DNA of 64,000 bases from Ceratopteris richardii (GCA_020310875.1 CM035428.1:108082745-108146744), one strand, 5' to 3'; counted from the stretch's first letter, positions 10,713 through 22,504 are shown. Translations and numbers: made by a program. The notes: generated by a model from the sequence alone, not told the origin.

Positions 10713-10936
10713 TTTTGATATATTTAGGTAGTGATGTGTGTGAACACTCTAGGACCACCAAGGCACTTTTTCCATCTTTAGGAAGTTTTTTTCCCCTCGG
10801 CTTGTATATATGCCTATTGCCCTAATGGGCTACTTATCTTTGTACATTCTAGTGGTAATACATTCACTATTGTGCTCCAAGCTTCTTCTTCTTCCTTGTG
10901 ATGTTCGCGTGCTTCCGCATACATCTAACTCCAATA
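10713..10936 (+). repeat. Copia A 3' LTR
   Basis: It aligns end to end with 55557-55785. The start TTTTGATATATTTAGG corresponds to TGTTGATATATTTAGG and the end ..CTAACTCCAATA to ..CTAACTCCAACA, so both terminal dinucleotides have mutated. TATA-like TGTATATATG lies near 10803. Confidence 0.85.
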
Positions 10937-10944
10937 GAAATCCT

Positions 10945-11500
10945 TTGTGTAATGGCTTGGATTTACACAATTGTATCGTTATCCATTGAATGCTTCTCTT
11001 CATTGTGATCTTGATCCTCCTTTGCTTCTCCTTCCTCTCGCTCTTGATCCATACTTTGGTTGGAGCCTTCTTAGATGCTTGAGATTGAGTATGACCTTCC
11101 ACTCCCTCTTAATTGGGAGTTTTATCCACCTCCTCTTCTTTGCCTCTATCTTCATGGAAAACTTAGGCCTGGTTGCACTTTGATTTCCAACCTCCTTGCT
11201 TCATCTCCTCAATCACCACGAATGTGACTAATTAATCAATATTTGGTAATTGAATCCCTCATATAATTGACGTGGTGAATAATCTCCATCTTTCATCTTC
11301 TCTCAAACCATTGCGAGTGTGGGGAAGGAGTTAATTATCTTCAATTGGGCTCCCTATTGATCCTAGGGCATCTACAAGTTCTTTAACCTTCAAAGTGTAC
11401 TCATTGATATTAGTACTTAGTGCTTTTCTAAGATTATTTAACTCATTCTTGAGGTGAATCTTCCTTGCCTTGGTTGTTCAATGTAGACCTAGTCCCACAG
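10945..11500 (-). pseudogene. Copia gag fragment of another family
   Basis: On the minus strand around 11470-11190, HLKNELNNLRKALSTNINEY, LKVKELVDALGSIGSPIED and WKSKCNQA are readable. This is the pattern of a copia UBN2-type gag, which normally continues to a CCHC knuckle that is not visible here. Stops and shifts are present. It abuts the A LTR at 10936, with neither LTR nor pol of its own. Confidence 0.65.
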
Positions 11501-11559
11501 CACATGTACCAACTGGCATCAAGAAATTGAATCTAACCCAAAAAATGTCAATCCAAGAG

Positions 11560-11980
11560 ATGAGTTGGTGATATGAAAATCTTCACCATGTTCGGAGTCA
11601 CACACACACACACAAAAACATAGCCTCACACATGTGAACATGCACACATGTGTAAACAAGCCTCATTCATGGACAAGACATGTGCTTCCAAGGAAATCAC
11701 ACTTGATTAGAATATAGAATGGAGAAGGAGTAGAAATGAGGGTCTATTCACTTTTATAGGTAGGTATCAAAAAGTGACCCTCTTCACACTCTAGTGACCC
11801 TCTTCACACTCTAGTGTCTACCCTAGTTAAAATTATTTCCTAAATCCTCATTTGAGTGTAAAAAAATTCTATAAAATCTTCGAAGGTTAGGGAGTCAAGT
11901 ATGAAGCTCAAAAGCTCCTTGGCATGAATAAACTTGTGGTCCATACTAATTGTGTGTTGAAATTGGATAGACCTCATTAA
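11560..11980 (-). repeat. Probable Ty3/gypsy LTR remnant
   Basis: It has the same layout as the gypsy LTR at 45504-46018: a CA-rich stretch (11604-11622), a TTTTATAG box, a CCTAGTTAAAATTA segment and CTCCTTGGCATGAA (compare CTCCTTGGCTTGAA at about 45910). It lies left of a minus-strand gypsy integrase, where a 3' LTR belongs. A 25-bp tandem duplication (GTGACCCTCTTCACACTCTA unit) lies at about 11775-11817. Boundaries are not resolved. Confidence 0.5.
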
Positions 11981-12174
11981 ATAGTTGTTTTCTTGGTCGC
12001 TCATCCCTTTGTCATATCCAATCTCTCCTCTTATCCATGTGTTTGGGCGCCTCTCATTGTGTTTCTCCTTTAATTTGTTTAGCCTTGGATTTCTGAAGTT
12101 AGGAAAGCATTTCTTGTGTAAGAGGCTCTTGGTAGGGATTCACTCAAAAACTATTAATGTAGTTTGTCAAAATA

Positions 12175-12621
12175 TTACCACAAGTTTGGTGAGCCTAACT
12201 GCTTTTCTTGAAGATACATTCTTGATGAAGAGTGTCCCATATCCTCACATATGAAGTTTTTTGCATGTTGTTTAAGTTTTTGCACTAGGAAAAAATCTCC
12301 TACTTGAAGATTTTTATCATGTATCAAAGTACACTTTTTGTTGCTTCTTGGTAGCATGGATGCCTGTTACTGCATTGAGGTGCATCTCTTGTAGTCATTC
12401 TAATTTTCCACTAAGAGTGAGAGCTCATGGCCAGTCGATTGGTAATCTTGTGCAACTCTTAAAGTTGGAACAAGGAAGTCAATGGGAAATACCACATTCT
12501 ATCCATAGAACAAATTGAAGGGTTTGGAACCTTTATTAGTTTTGTATGCCACAATCTATGCCCAAATAACATGATGAAGCTCCCTCCTCAAAGGCCTTAA
12601 GCCAATATGAGGGATGACTTG
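12175..12621 (-). pseudogene. Ty3/gypsy integrase C-terminal fragment
   Basis: The minus strand reads ELHHVIWA, GSKPFNLFYG, VVFPIDFLVPTLRVA, NLQVGDFFLVQK: the integrase C-terminal signature of plant gypsy elements (target-gene-like TPF.LVYG, then GD.VL). It has several stops. The right end is cut by the miniature LTR element at 12622. Together with the LTR-like block at 11560-11980 it looks like the 3' end of one minus-strand gypsy copy. Confidence 0.75.
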
Positions 12622-12765
12622 TGGGAATTGAACTCATAACCTACCGGCTAGGAGTATGATGGGCTAACCACTTGACGCAAAATCCATGGTTGAGGATTAC
12701 TTCCTAATCCTCCCTCTTAGGGCGTGGTTCAAACATTTCTTCCCTATCATATCTTGAGTCTAATA
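12622..12765 (-). repeat. TRIM-like element, 3' LTR
   Basis: 144 bp, starting (plus) TGGGAATTGAACTCATAACC. On the minus strand it contains a tRNA-like arrangement: GTGGTTAGCCC (A-box/D-arm-like) and GAGTTCAATTCCC (B-box-like). Confidence 0.7.
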
Positions 12766-12946
12766 CTCTTTTCCCCTTCTAGAGATCATTTTACTCAATG
12801 ATCAATCCTTGATCTCCACTTGAATTGATATCCTCATACTTGCACAGTCTCTTGGACCTTCTTGTTCTCAAACTTGGTCTCTTGAACCTTGGCTTTCCAC
12901 TTCTTGGCCACTTGTCTAGAGACTTGCCTTGCTCTGATACGAATTC

Positions 12947-13193
12947 TGGGAATTGAACTCATAACCTACCGATTAGGAGCATGATGGGCTAACCACTTGC
13001 CCCAAAAGCCATAGTTGAGAATTACTTCCTAATCCTCCCTCATAGGGTGTGGTTCAACCATCTCATGCCTCTCACTTAGGAGTATGATAGGCTAACCACT
13101 TGCCCCAAAAGCCATGGTTGAGGATTAATTCATAATCCTCTCTCTCAGGGTGTGGTTCAACCATCTCCTACCTATCATATCTTGAGTCTAACA
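12947..13193 (-). repeat. TRIM-like element, 5' LTR with internal duplication
   Basis: Same unit as 12622-12765, but about 103 bp longer because the central part (CTAACCACTTGCCCC... to ...GTGTGGTTCAACCATCTC) is tandemly duplicated (about 12980-13070 and 13080-13170). In the first copy the minus strand shows GGGC-AAGTGGTTA-GCCC, a perfect D-arm-like hairpin. Confidence 0.7.
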
Positions 13194-13955
13194 CGAGTAT
13201 GAGTGAAACAAGGATGTGTTCTATACTTTCTTACATAAGTGAGATTATCTACATTGGCTGAGGAGAACCCCACAAAAGAATATTATGCTAGAAGTGAGTC
13301 TTTTGCTTCACCCATGAGCTCATAAATCTCAAAGAGGTGAATCCATGGCCTGGAAACAATTTGAAGCTCTTTCCTTTAGAGAGTTTCTACCTGAGAACTA
13401 AGAGGAGAGGAATTGCGATGAGTGGGATGGGATCATACAAAGGGGTAGACCACAATCTATAAATACATATCCCATTAAATAGAGATAATTCATAAATTAA
13501 AAGATCCAGATGACTTTAAAAAACCAATAGGGTTTGCGAGGGGCATAGATAAAGCCATAAAGAGAGAGGTCATAAGAAACACTACTAAGACATTTGAGAG
13601 ATGATCAATTATGCTCAAATATCTATAGACCATAATCATCCTTTATACAGTCCTATGGAGACAGATCAACCCCTCAAACCTACAACTAAATTTAAGAAAG
13701 GGGTAATCTTGTTAAAAAATAGGTTTTCATAAACAAACAGAATATTCAATGACCTAAACTATCCATAAAGCAATAACAAAAAGGCAAAAAAAAAATGTTT
13801 TACATTTTTTTCTTCTAACCATGCATAGTAGAACTTCCCAGTAGAAAATGGGGGAAGAGAGAAAAGTAGGATCAAGAACTAGCAGAATCTTGATAGAGGA
13901 AAAGAATTAGTTCATGTGGTGTGGATAATTCCAATTTATGGTAGCTCTAGTTGCA
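13194..13955. other. No gene seen
   Basis: No domains, LTR termini or strong repeats recognised. A-rich to the right. Confidence 0.4.
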
Positions 13956-13959
13956 AAGA

Positions 13960-14740
13960 GGTAGAGGTCTTACATCTAAGGGTGATGAAGAAGGATGGTG
14001 CACTCATGTCTTGTTTGACACAATCATTATAGTCACAATAGTTTGGACCACATGACCTAGTTAAACTTCATGGTAGTGTCTATGGGACCGAGATGAGAGT
14101 CACGAGGGATGAATCCATCAAACATAATTTAGTAAACCATGCTCTACTCAAGAAATTGAAAATTGCTCAATAGCCTAATTCACATAATTATGTAGTATCT
14201 ATGATGAAAGGGGGCAATAAGAAGGTATGGGACACTATGGTGTCCAATCTAGAGGGTCACATGAAAGTATTTACTGATCATGTATATATTTAGATCATGA
14301 ACATGGAAAGGATATACCTATTATTAGGTAGAGAGTGGTTGTGGGGTTTGGGAGCCACAATTAAATGCAACTATCAAAACAACACATTTCAATTTATAAA
14401 AAATGGAAGTAAGTTTTGTATCCAATGTGAGAATGCAACTATCAAAACAACACATTTCAATTTATAAAAAATGGAAGTAAGTTTTGTACCCAATGTGAGA
14501 GAGATGTTCCTAGTCTGCCACTCATTTCCTCTTTAGAGTTTAGATGCTTTGTTTTATTTTTAGCATGCACAAGAGATGTATCTTTTTTATGCTCCGACCA
14601 CATTCATGAATCTCATGAATAGTGTTTAATGGCCCTATCTAGGACATTTTGTTGTTGACTTCCTAGATGATATTTTTATATATAGTAGAGGACAAGAAGA
14701 AGTATATAATCCTGTAAAGAAACTCAAGAGGCCCAAGATG
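13960..14740 (+). pseudogene. Ty3/gypsy protease-like and RT fragment
   Basis: A protease-like segment (VNHALLKKLKIA, then MERIYLLLGREWLWGLGATI at about 14300-14360) is followed after a gap by an RT piece, TTFMNLMNSV.WPYLGHFVVDFLDD, at about 14598-14670. The RT active site reads FLDD where gypsy elements usually have YLDD or YVDD. Most of RT between the two is missing. A 68-bp tandem duplication lies at 14364-14499. Strand is opposite to the gypsy pieces at 11.5-12.6 kb, so it is probably a different copy. Confidence 0.7.
14364..14499. repeat. 68-bp tandem duplication
   Basis: Two near-identical copies, each beginning AATGCAACTATCAAAACAAC and running through ATGGAAGTAAGTTTTGTA(T/C)CCAATGTGAGA. 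The period is 68 bp and it sits inside the gypsy remnant. Confidence 0.85.
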
Positions 14741-17569
14741 ATTTCTTAGAGAAATACCTATCTAGAGTGAGAAGGGCATACTTAAGAGAAGGAGAGGTAA
14801 TTTCCTCTAAAGCTATTGTTGTACAAACAAAGGAAGAGCCATAGGATATTTAGACACCTATTGACCCCAAGGTCACGTGTGGGACAAGAGGATATTTTAG
14901 CACAATCGCGTGAAGTACATCAACAAATGCAACGAACATTTGAAGAAGAGAATTTTTCAATATTTCTTAATTTCCTAAATATAGTACTAATGTACCAAGT
15001 AACCTTCACATCATCTTCTATGCATATTTTCCAAATGACTATCCCTATTTTGGAAGCAAAGACCATGGAAATTTCACCATCTATTCTCCAAGTAACTTAG
15101 CGATAACTACCACCCCAAGGAATCAACCAACTAATCACCCATGAAGAAACTTGTATTTAAGAGTGGATCCTCACAAATACCTTCCATAACCCAGTTGGCC
15201 CCTCCATCATGGTAAGCCAAATTTTCAATTAACCAAGATTTTGAGATAAGGATTATTCTTCCATTCATTGCGAAAAAAAAGAGACAAAAAGTAGTTAAGA
15301 AAAAAATGGCATACGGATCACAATAGATATAGCTTAATCATCTTTAAAAAGAAGCTAGACTAAGCAAGATGGATAGTATTAAAATTTTCCTAATAAAGCA
15401 AGAATTAATATAGGAACAAAAAGCTACCAAGGAGAAAATGAAGGACCTACAAAGGCAAGTTGTGGAATTAAGGAACCCCAACTCATTTATGAATCAAAAG
15501 AATGGAGGCATAACAAAACCTTCATGGATGATGTGCAAGAAAAATATGTATATGATGAATCCTAATGATGCCAAGAATGAAGGCATAGCACAACCTTCAT
15601 GGATGATGTGTAGTTAAAATACGTATATGATGAATGGTAATGATGCCAAGATCGATTTTGACTTTTGTATGCTCTCATGGAGTGCATGTGCATGGGTGAA
15701 ACAAGACATGCTTACTCTAAAATACAAACTAAGAAATATGATGCAAAAAGTTTTGTAAGATGGTATGGGATAGAAAAAGTTTTGTAAGAATCTCATACGT
15801 GAAGTTAGATTGGTGGTCCATAGTTGGTATCATCTCCATGATGAAAGCACATGGGATTGATCGTGTTCTCCTCTTCTTTTATGTTCTACTACAAAGGTGG
15901 TATCATAATGATGAAAATATTATGAGCTTTCGAAAAAGTGGCAAGCGTTTTTCTTTCAATTTCTTTTTTTATTTTTTATTTTTAATGCATTTTTTGTCTA
16001 CCTCTCTTATTTTTATTCTTTCTATGTTTCATTTCTATCTGTAATAAATAATAAAGTAATAGAATCATATGGAATGTTTACAAACCAATAACATGGATGA
16101 AAGATGAGAATAGAAAAATAAAATGATAATTCAATCAACTAAAATAAAGAAAATACTAGCTCAAAAACTTGTGTGAATGTTGGTACATGATCATTCGTTG
16201 ATGCTCCTAATAGCCAACTCTAGATCTAGGCTTTAATGGAACACTAAGTAAATGTTATGAGACAATTTGTAGTATTCAAGCTTACTTGGATATGTTACTC
16301 AATAGTTTGATATCTTGCTTCCATGCAGTCTCACTAATGTTCCTTCCATATCTACTCAAACAAAAGAGAGGAGAGCCAAAAAACTCACCTATAATTGAGA
16401 GATAAATGAAGATGGAAGTAAATTTTATACAACAAAAGAGGGAGAAATATCACAAGAGCACTTCCTTGATGTTGTCTAAGCTATCCAAAGAGATTTTTAA
16501 GTGATGTTTGATATTGTAAGCTATAATTTGGAGTTCTCACTAGGCCCAAACAAAATTCAAAATGTCTGGTTCGCCCGAGGAGGGTCTTGGCACCATAAAC
16601 CAATCAAAAGAGCTCCAAAAACAACTTCCAAGTGCTCAAAAAGCCAAAGAAAAACAAAATTGAATAAATTTAAGCTTCTCTCTAGTCTCACTAGTCTCGA
16701 AAATGTAATCTTGCACTTTAGCATCATTTCCACAATCCTAATTCAAGCGATGAAAATGAAATCAAACACCAAATGCTCCAAAATGAGGGCTGAAGGTGGT
16801 TGAATAGTTCCTATTAAAGTGCCATAGAGATTTTTTAACTTGTCAAATCTTGTCCAAATGATGTGTCATTTTTTGCTCATTGGATCTTGAGGATAAGCCT
16901 GAATCAAGTCCAAGATTACCCCAAGTGAATTTTTGAGTGCGAAGCTATGGCTCCCAAAAATTGTAGATATGGGTGTATGTAAGTGAAATAAAGATAGTCA
17001 TTAGAAAGTCTCTTTCAAAGGTCACAAGTACTTCAAGAAAAGTCTTTTACCAAAACTTTTTGTTGTATCCCAAAATCCATAAGACATATTACATGCATGA
17101 GGGCTTATAGCTTGAGCATATTCTTGAAATTCTCCTTCAAGAATCCTTCCAAAATAAAACAACATAAAATTATATTTCACGTTGTTCCTAAGGGAAATGT
17201 GAAGCTTCAAGTTGATACAATCTGAGAGTAGTTTCCATGTGCTTCCATTAATCCCATATGTGGGTTCAAATTTTGGGTGGAAGAGGATCTTGAGGATTAC
17301 CTTTCCTTGATCTAAGGGGGATGGAAAAGGGAAGAAAGAGGCCTAGTCCTCTTGCTCTCCTACAATCGAGGGTTGCATGGGAATGTTCTTCTTCCACTCG
17401 TGTCTTCATGTTCACATCCTACCCTCTTTGTTATGTGTGGTCATCACCATGATCAAATACTAATGTTAAAAATTTTCGGTGAATCCATTCAATTTTGCAA
17501 GGGGAAAGGAACAAAGCTTGGTGAAGAAGATAAAGGAGGCACTAGCTAAAAATGCATTTATCACTATTA
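14741..17569. other. No recognisable gene; one 75-bp tandem duplication
   Basis: Open stretches (14816-15100, 15760-16044, 16501-16803) show no domain I recognise. 15498-15647 is a 75-bp unit repeated twice with about ten differences (GAATG(G/A)AGGCATA(A/G)CA(A/C)AACC). A T-rich run lies at 15950-15990. This may be gag or 5' sequence of an old gypsy element, but I cannot support that. Confidence 0.35.
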
Positions 17570-18446
17570 TAGTTTGAGGTCTAGAGAAACACACGAGCAG
17601 CACAAGGAAGAAGAAGAACCTTGGAGCACAACTAAATGTATTACCAAGTGAACGTACAAAGATAAGTAACCTATTAGGGTTATAGCCATTTATACAAGCC
17701 AATGGGAAAAACCTCCTAAAGAGGGAAAGAAGTGCCATGGCAATCCTAAGAGTGTTCACACACAACTACTAAAATATATCAACAAATCACCCCCTAGGAG
17801 TGATGTAGTGAACAAAGAGCTAGCACTCGTGTATAACGAAGTGCCAAGCTATGTGGAAAGAGATCAATCCACAAAATGAAGTAAGCCCAAAGCTTTGTAG
17901 AAAGCTTCAAACTTCTCCCTAAGTAGAGCCTTTGTGAAAAGGTCTTCAAGTTTATCTTGTCTATGCATATATGCCAAACTGATCACTCCAACAGAGAACC
18001 TTTCCCTAACATAATGATAGTGCACCTCAATGTGCTCTGCACAAACATGAAACATACAGTTTATCGTAATGGCCAATGCACTTTCACTATCACTGAAGAT
18101 GGTGGTGGCGGAAGACAAACACCCAAATCACCCAAAAGGCATCTAAGCCGCACACACTCAAAAATCACTGTGAAAATTGCCCTATACTAAGAATCACAAC
18201 TAGAAGTGGCCACACTAGGGTGCTTCTTTCTCAACCAAGATATGCACGGCCTACCAAGCATGAAGCAAAAAACACTGGTGGACACACAAGTCTCATAACA
18301 ACTAGCCCAATCAGAGTTAGAAAAAGCATGTAAATTTGGCGATAATGATCCCCCTTTTGGATAAATAATACAAGTAGTTGGGTGCCACTCAAGCAGGCTT
18401 TTCACAAACCCAAGGAGTTGATTATGAAGAAACCTTCTCATGTGTG
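17570..18446 (-). mobile_element. Copia A 3' end (RNase H, 3' UTR, LTR)
   Basis: LTR at 17570-17784 (plus orientation ends ..ATATATCAACA), with polypurine CTAGGGGGTGATT beside it on the minus strand. To the right on the minus strand comes A-type RNase H: YPKGGSLSPNLHAFSNSDWA, FCFMLGRPCISWL, TTIFSDSESALAI, HYHYVRERFSVGV, DLFTKALLREKF. One stop splits two open parts (18459-18187 and 18118-17864). The fragment ends at 18446, where plus-strand copia C RT begins abruptly. Confidence 0.85.
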
Positions 18447-19345
18447 GCAAAAATGCCAACCATCAGGGTATTGGTAAGTGTGGTTGCATCAAAGAATTGA
18501 AACATGTATCAATTGGATGTAAAAAATGCATTTCTAAATGGTTGGATTTCAGAGGAGGTGTACATGTCTCAACCTCCTCGCTATGAGGATCCAAGCACGG
18601 TAACATATGTGTGTAAATTGAACAAAGCTCTTTATGGATTGAAGCAGGCACCTAGGGCATGGAACCATAGGTTTACTACATACCTTCAGGATCAAGGATT
18701 CATCGAGTAAAGCAGATACTTCTCTATTTGTTAAGAGGAGTAATTCAGAGGTAATATACCTATGTGTATATGTTGATGATATCATACTCACAGGTAATGA
18801 TGCTAATGGCATCAAACAGATTAAGAATCAAATGATGTAGGAGTTCAAAATTAGTGTTCTACGATCACTAAAGTATTTTATTGGACTTGAGTTAGTCTAT
18901 ACTAGCTCTGGAATTTACATTACTCAGAGAAAGTATATATAGGACATGTTAAAGAAGTTTCAGTTGCAGGATGCCAAGGTAGCAAGTACTCCAATGGAGG
19001 TAAACCAAACGTTAAGTGCTCATGAAGGTGATGTGCTTGAGAATATTGCAGGTTACCAAAGCATATTGGGAAGCTTGAACTATGCTACATTGACAAGGAT
19101 TGATATTGCTTATGGAGTAAGTGTTCTAAGTCAGTTTATGCACAAACCTAGGGCACCTCACTCGAAAGCTGCCAAGAGGATTTTGAAGTACCTTAAGGGA
19201 ACTCAAAATCAAGGATTGTACTTTCCTTATACATCAGACTTGTACATCAAGATATATTCAGATGCAGATTGGGCAGGTTGCAAAGATGATAGAAGGAGTA
19301 CCTCAGGTACTATCTTTTGCAGGTGATAAACCTATATCATGGTCT
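18447..19345 (+). pseudogene. Copia C RT-RNase H fragment
   Basis: It begins within RT (MPTIRVLVSVVASKNWNMYQ, then [24 protein letters not shown]). The active site YVDD at 18769-18780 is intact. It continues to RKYI, the RNase H connection (LGSLNYATLTRIDIAYGVSV), RYLKG-like RILKYLKGT and SDADWAGCKDDRRSTSG. Stops or shifts occur near 18710, 18840 and 18940. Just after GDKPISWSS (about 19340) the sequence switches to the opposite strand's gag, so the rest of RNase H and the 3' LTR are missing. Confidence 0.85.
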
Positions 19346-19545
19346 TCAGTTGAGCACCATGTTGTTAACCTTTCTTGTTCTTCTTGAGTAGGTTGACCTT
19401 TGCTTCTGGGTATTGGCATCAACTCATCTCCAGATATGTAACCATAGAGATTTCTACCTTGAATATATGCTTCCATTCTAAGTGACCAAGAAAAGTAATT
19501 ATCTGGATCCAATTTGTCAATAGATGATGGGAATCCATCTCCCAT
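19346..19545 (-). pseudogene. Copia C gag N-terminal fragment
   Basis: ATG at 19545 gives MGDGFPSSIDKLDPDNYFSW, then MEAYIQGRNLYGYISGDELM and QPTQEEQERLTTWCS, closely matching the C gag at 61902 (MADGFPSSIDKLDRGNYSAW). It is cut near 19346, facing the plus-strand RT fragment. Confidence 0.85.
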
Positions 19546-19560
19546 GTTGAGTTGATGATT

Positions 19561-20120
19561 GTTTTGATACCACTATGAGGAGATGGTTGGATACACTCCA
19601 AAGATAAGGTGGTGCCACACAAATCTTGCTCTACACCTACCAATGTAACTTCAAAGTACCTTAGTAAACACCTTAGCTTCCCAAATATGAAATGGGACCC
19701 ACTATGTACATAGGAGAATCATTCTCAAATAGTTACATCAAAACATATAACTTTTAGAGTTGAAGGGTTCCAAAAACTTGCTATTTATGGACTAGATTCC
19801 TCTCAAAAAAATACTGAGTGCTCACTTATTGATTTTAATTGACCAAGGATCTTTTAGAAATATTTAAAGGAAGACCTTAGCTCACTATTAGAATTCACTA
19901 ATTTAGGATGATTATATGATGAGAAACAATATTAAGAAGTTGGGGGGTGTAATCTCGAGTTTTTAGGAAGATGACAATAAGTAGATATAGGCTGCTTGCA
20001 AAGATTTTATCTCACAAGCTAATGAACCAAATGACATGAAAATTGAGATGTGATAAGTAGACAAACTAGGGTACTTGTTCCAAGTCAAATCACATCAAAT
20101 GGGTGAGTATACATAGAGAA
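19561..20120 (-). repeat. Copia C 5' LTR and primer-binding site
   Basis: Primer site 19561-19572 (reverse complement TGGTATCAAAAC), then the LTR from 19574 (minus end ..CTCCTCATA). Similar to the isolated LTR at 41495-42016 over about 500 bp, including the blocks CATCTTCCTAAAAA, CTCGAGATTACACCCC and CCATAAATAGCAAG. The right boundary is approximate. Confidence 0.75.
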
Positions 20121-22500
20121 CTCGACTGATCAAAATCACTAAAATGATGACTTTGCAACAGACAACAATACACAGAAAATGACTTGCACTAAATGAATCA
20201 AATGTATGTAATTATGAAAGTATGATACAAGGGAGATGATGTAGGCTAACTCATACACATGTGAGCTTCGTGTAACCAAAATCTTGAAGCTCAATGACTC
20301 CTTCTTCTCTGATCTTTCCTACAACTAAAAGTGATGTAGTTTTATAGTCATAGAATGAGTTTGAATTTTGAATCTGCCACCTCAAAGTGGTCGTGCCTTT
20401 TTTTAGTGATTGATTTGATTCTAACTACTTAGGTGGGTGTGAATTAAAACTCTTAAAGCTACAAGATTCCTCTAATCAATCTATTTTACTCTTATCTCAA
20501 GCGTTAAACTCTAAGCTTTTACAAGAAGTGTTCACATATGCTTTATGAGTGATGAAAAACACTTATGTGAGATAAACCTTTGATGTTTGATCAAGCATCA
20601 AGGCTTGCCAAGTGTACCAATAGTATCAAACATTGGTGTCTCGAGCAACTACTTATATCTATTAATGATGTTTCAACTTTACTAAAAAGCATTGACACTT
20701 CAACTATCTATGCTACTAAGTTAATATTTTGTTTTCTTTACATAATCCATTGACACTCTTTTATATTGGAATGCAATTATTGTTTCATATATTTGATTCA
20801 AGCAATTGATTCACCTAGGTGTACTAATAATTGTGTACTTTTGTCATGGACTAACTTAGTCTATCTAACCTTGGTTAAAAGGATCTTTTTAAGTTCTTTT
20901 TCTTTGCAAATTCGTGCATGAGTTCTAGTAAGAACTATAGAAAATGTACTTTAAAGTCTTAGAGTTCAAGTAAGAGTATGATTTTAGTATTTGGATCCTT
21001 GTGGAGGATCTCAAAATTTACCTACTTCATCATGTTATATCCACCTTATTTGTGGGATTTTGAAGTGATTTTAAGTCATACTCTTGACATTTTCAACTCC
21101 TTTCATATTTTGAGTCCCTTCAAGGCTATGTTGGAATGATTCCAAGACTAAACAATACCTAGCAACGCAAGGTCCATTGTCCCATATCATCTTTCCCACA
21201 CCCATATGAATTTTAAGTATAGTGTCCTATGCACTAGATTTTAAATTCTACATTGGTGTGCGGATGTGTTTATCTTAAATTCCAAATACATCACTCCATC
21301 CATGTATAGAGTACCTTTAATCAAAATTTTGATAAAATACTGAAATCAATTACATCTAGTTTATCCTAGCTAGGATTTTAGAGATTCCATCAAAAAATCA
21401 TTCCATGATCTTATGCTTTTTATCTAACCCATGCTTGTCCAAGAAGCTTAAAGCCTTATTATGGAATAAACATACATCCTTCTTTTATTACGTTTTCAAC
21501 AAAAAAAAAAACCTATTGTAGTTCCAAGATATGTTAGTTCTTGCTTAACTAAATTGTAGTGGAAAGAGTTTATCATTGTTTTTAAATTTCTTGTTGGTCT
21601 CAATATTTGAATCGTTAACCTAGGGCTTTTAAGGAATCTCTCTACTACTTAAGTCTAAGCATCCACTAATGCTTTTGGATTTCATTCTAGGAAATCCTTT
21701 TAAGGATAGGTGAAAATAAGTTTCACCTTCACTACAATTAATTATTGTAATCATGGTTGCAGAATATTGGAACTTTAAACCTTTTTTCTCCCTCACTTCC
21801 ATTTAGAGTACTTTAGGATTTGTCATGCTTTTCCTAGCTTTCTGATTGCAACCACCTTGTTAGGGTTTTTTTTTACCTCGATGGGATCCTAATCTTCATT
21901 ATGTATAGCATGCCATTAAGTTACATTATGGCAACTAAATTCCTTGCTTAAGATCTTATAATCCATCATCTTCATCCATGATTTTATACTCATGGCATCA
22001 GTTGCACCAATTTTCTCTAATTGATTAATATGTCAACATTTCCTTTAGAACTTCAAATTCTTGACTATAGGAACTCTTGCGGCTCCTAGATATAGTTTTC
22101 TTAGGCGTTGATCTTGAGATGCAAATATCTTAAATGAATTAACCATAGAATTTATGTAGAAAAAAGGAAGGTTTTTTCAAAGTTTCATGATTTCTTTGAG
22201 TATAATGCAACATTCCTATAGGTGTAGAGTAAGCCAAAAACACATCCTATGTTCAATTTTGTGTTTGACTTCAAATGTTCATATCTTATTTCCATATTTA
22301 TCTTAGATGGAATCCAAAAAAAAAAATCTATATCCATGTAACTATGGAACTTTGAAATTATCTTGGGATGCCATCTTACTTCAGCTAAAGGAAAAATCAC
22401 ACAAGGAAGATTGAAATCCCTTTAAAACCTATTGTGATTTCCCTAAGAAGTTTTATTTGAAACCTTTTCAAATGGACTTCTCTAAGTATCTTTTTTACTT
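20121..22500. other. No gene seen; contains a copy of dispersed repeat R1
   Basis: About 20760-21420 is similar, same strand, to about 57260-57890: shared blocks include AACTTAGTCTA, AATCTTGGTT-like, TTCCAAGACTAAA and CATCACTCCAT followed by TATAGAGTACCTTT-like. The rest has no motif I recognise. Confidence 0.5.
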
Positions 22501-22504
22501 AGAT

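Larger units (their letters stand above)
9000..10936 (+). mobile_element. Copia A internally deleted copy (leader, gag start, RT-RNase H, 3' LTR)
   Basis: It begins within the A leader (no 5' LTR visible). It has the gag start at 9329, then jumps near 9458 straight from gag into the middle of RT ([11 protein letters not shown]), losing the rest of gag, protease, integrase and the start of RT. RNase H and the 3' untranslated region follow, then the polypurine tract (CAAGGGGGA, about 10702-10710) and an LTR. Several stops show it is dead. Confidence 0.85.
12622..13193 (-). mobile_element. TRIM-like miniature LTR retrotransposon
   Basis: Two direct repeats (12622-12765 and 12947-13193) flank an internal region of only 181 bp. 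In minus orientation the right repeat runs TGTTAGACTC...TTCCCA (TG...CA). Four bases inside it comes TCGTATCAGAGC (12931-12942), one mismatch from the initiator-tRNA-Met primer site. Just before the left repeat is a purine tract (GAAGGGGAAAAGAG, about 12766-12779). No coding sequence. The left repeat's outer TG has become TA. No clear target duplication (flanks ACTTG and CGAGT), so the outer ends may have eroded. Confidence 0.7.

Noticed and set aside
18447..19345. Intron-containing host gene using the open copia-like frames as exons
   Set aside because: All open parts match copia RT-RNase H; gaps coincide with stops and shifts, not with splice sites.
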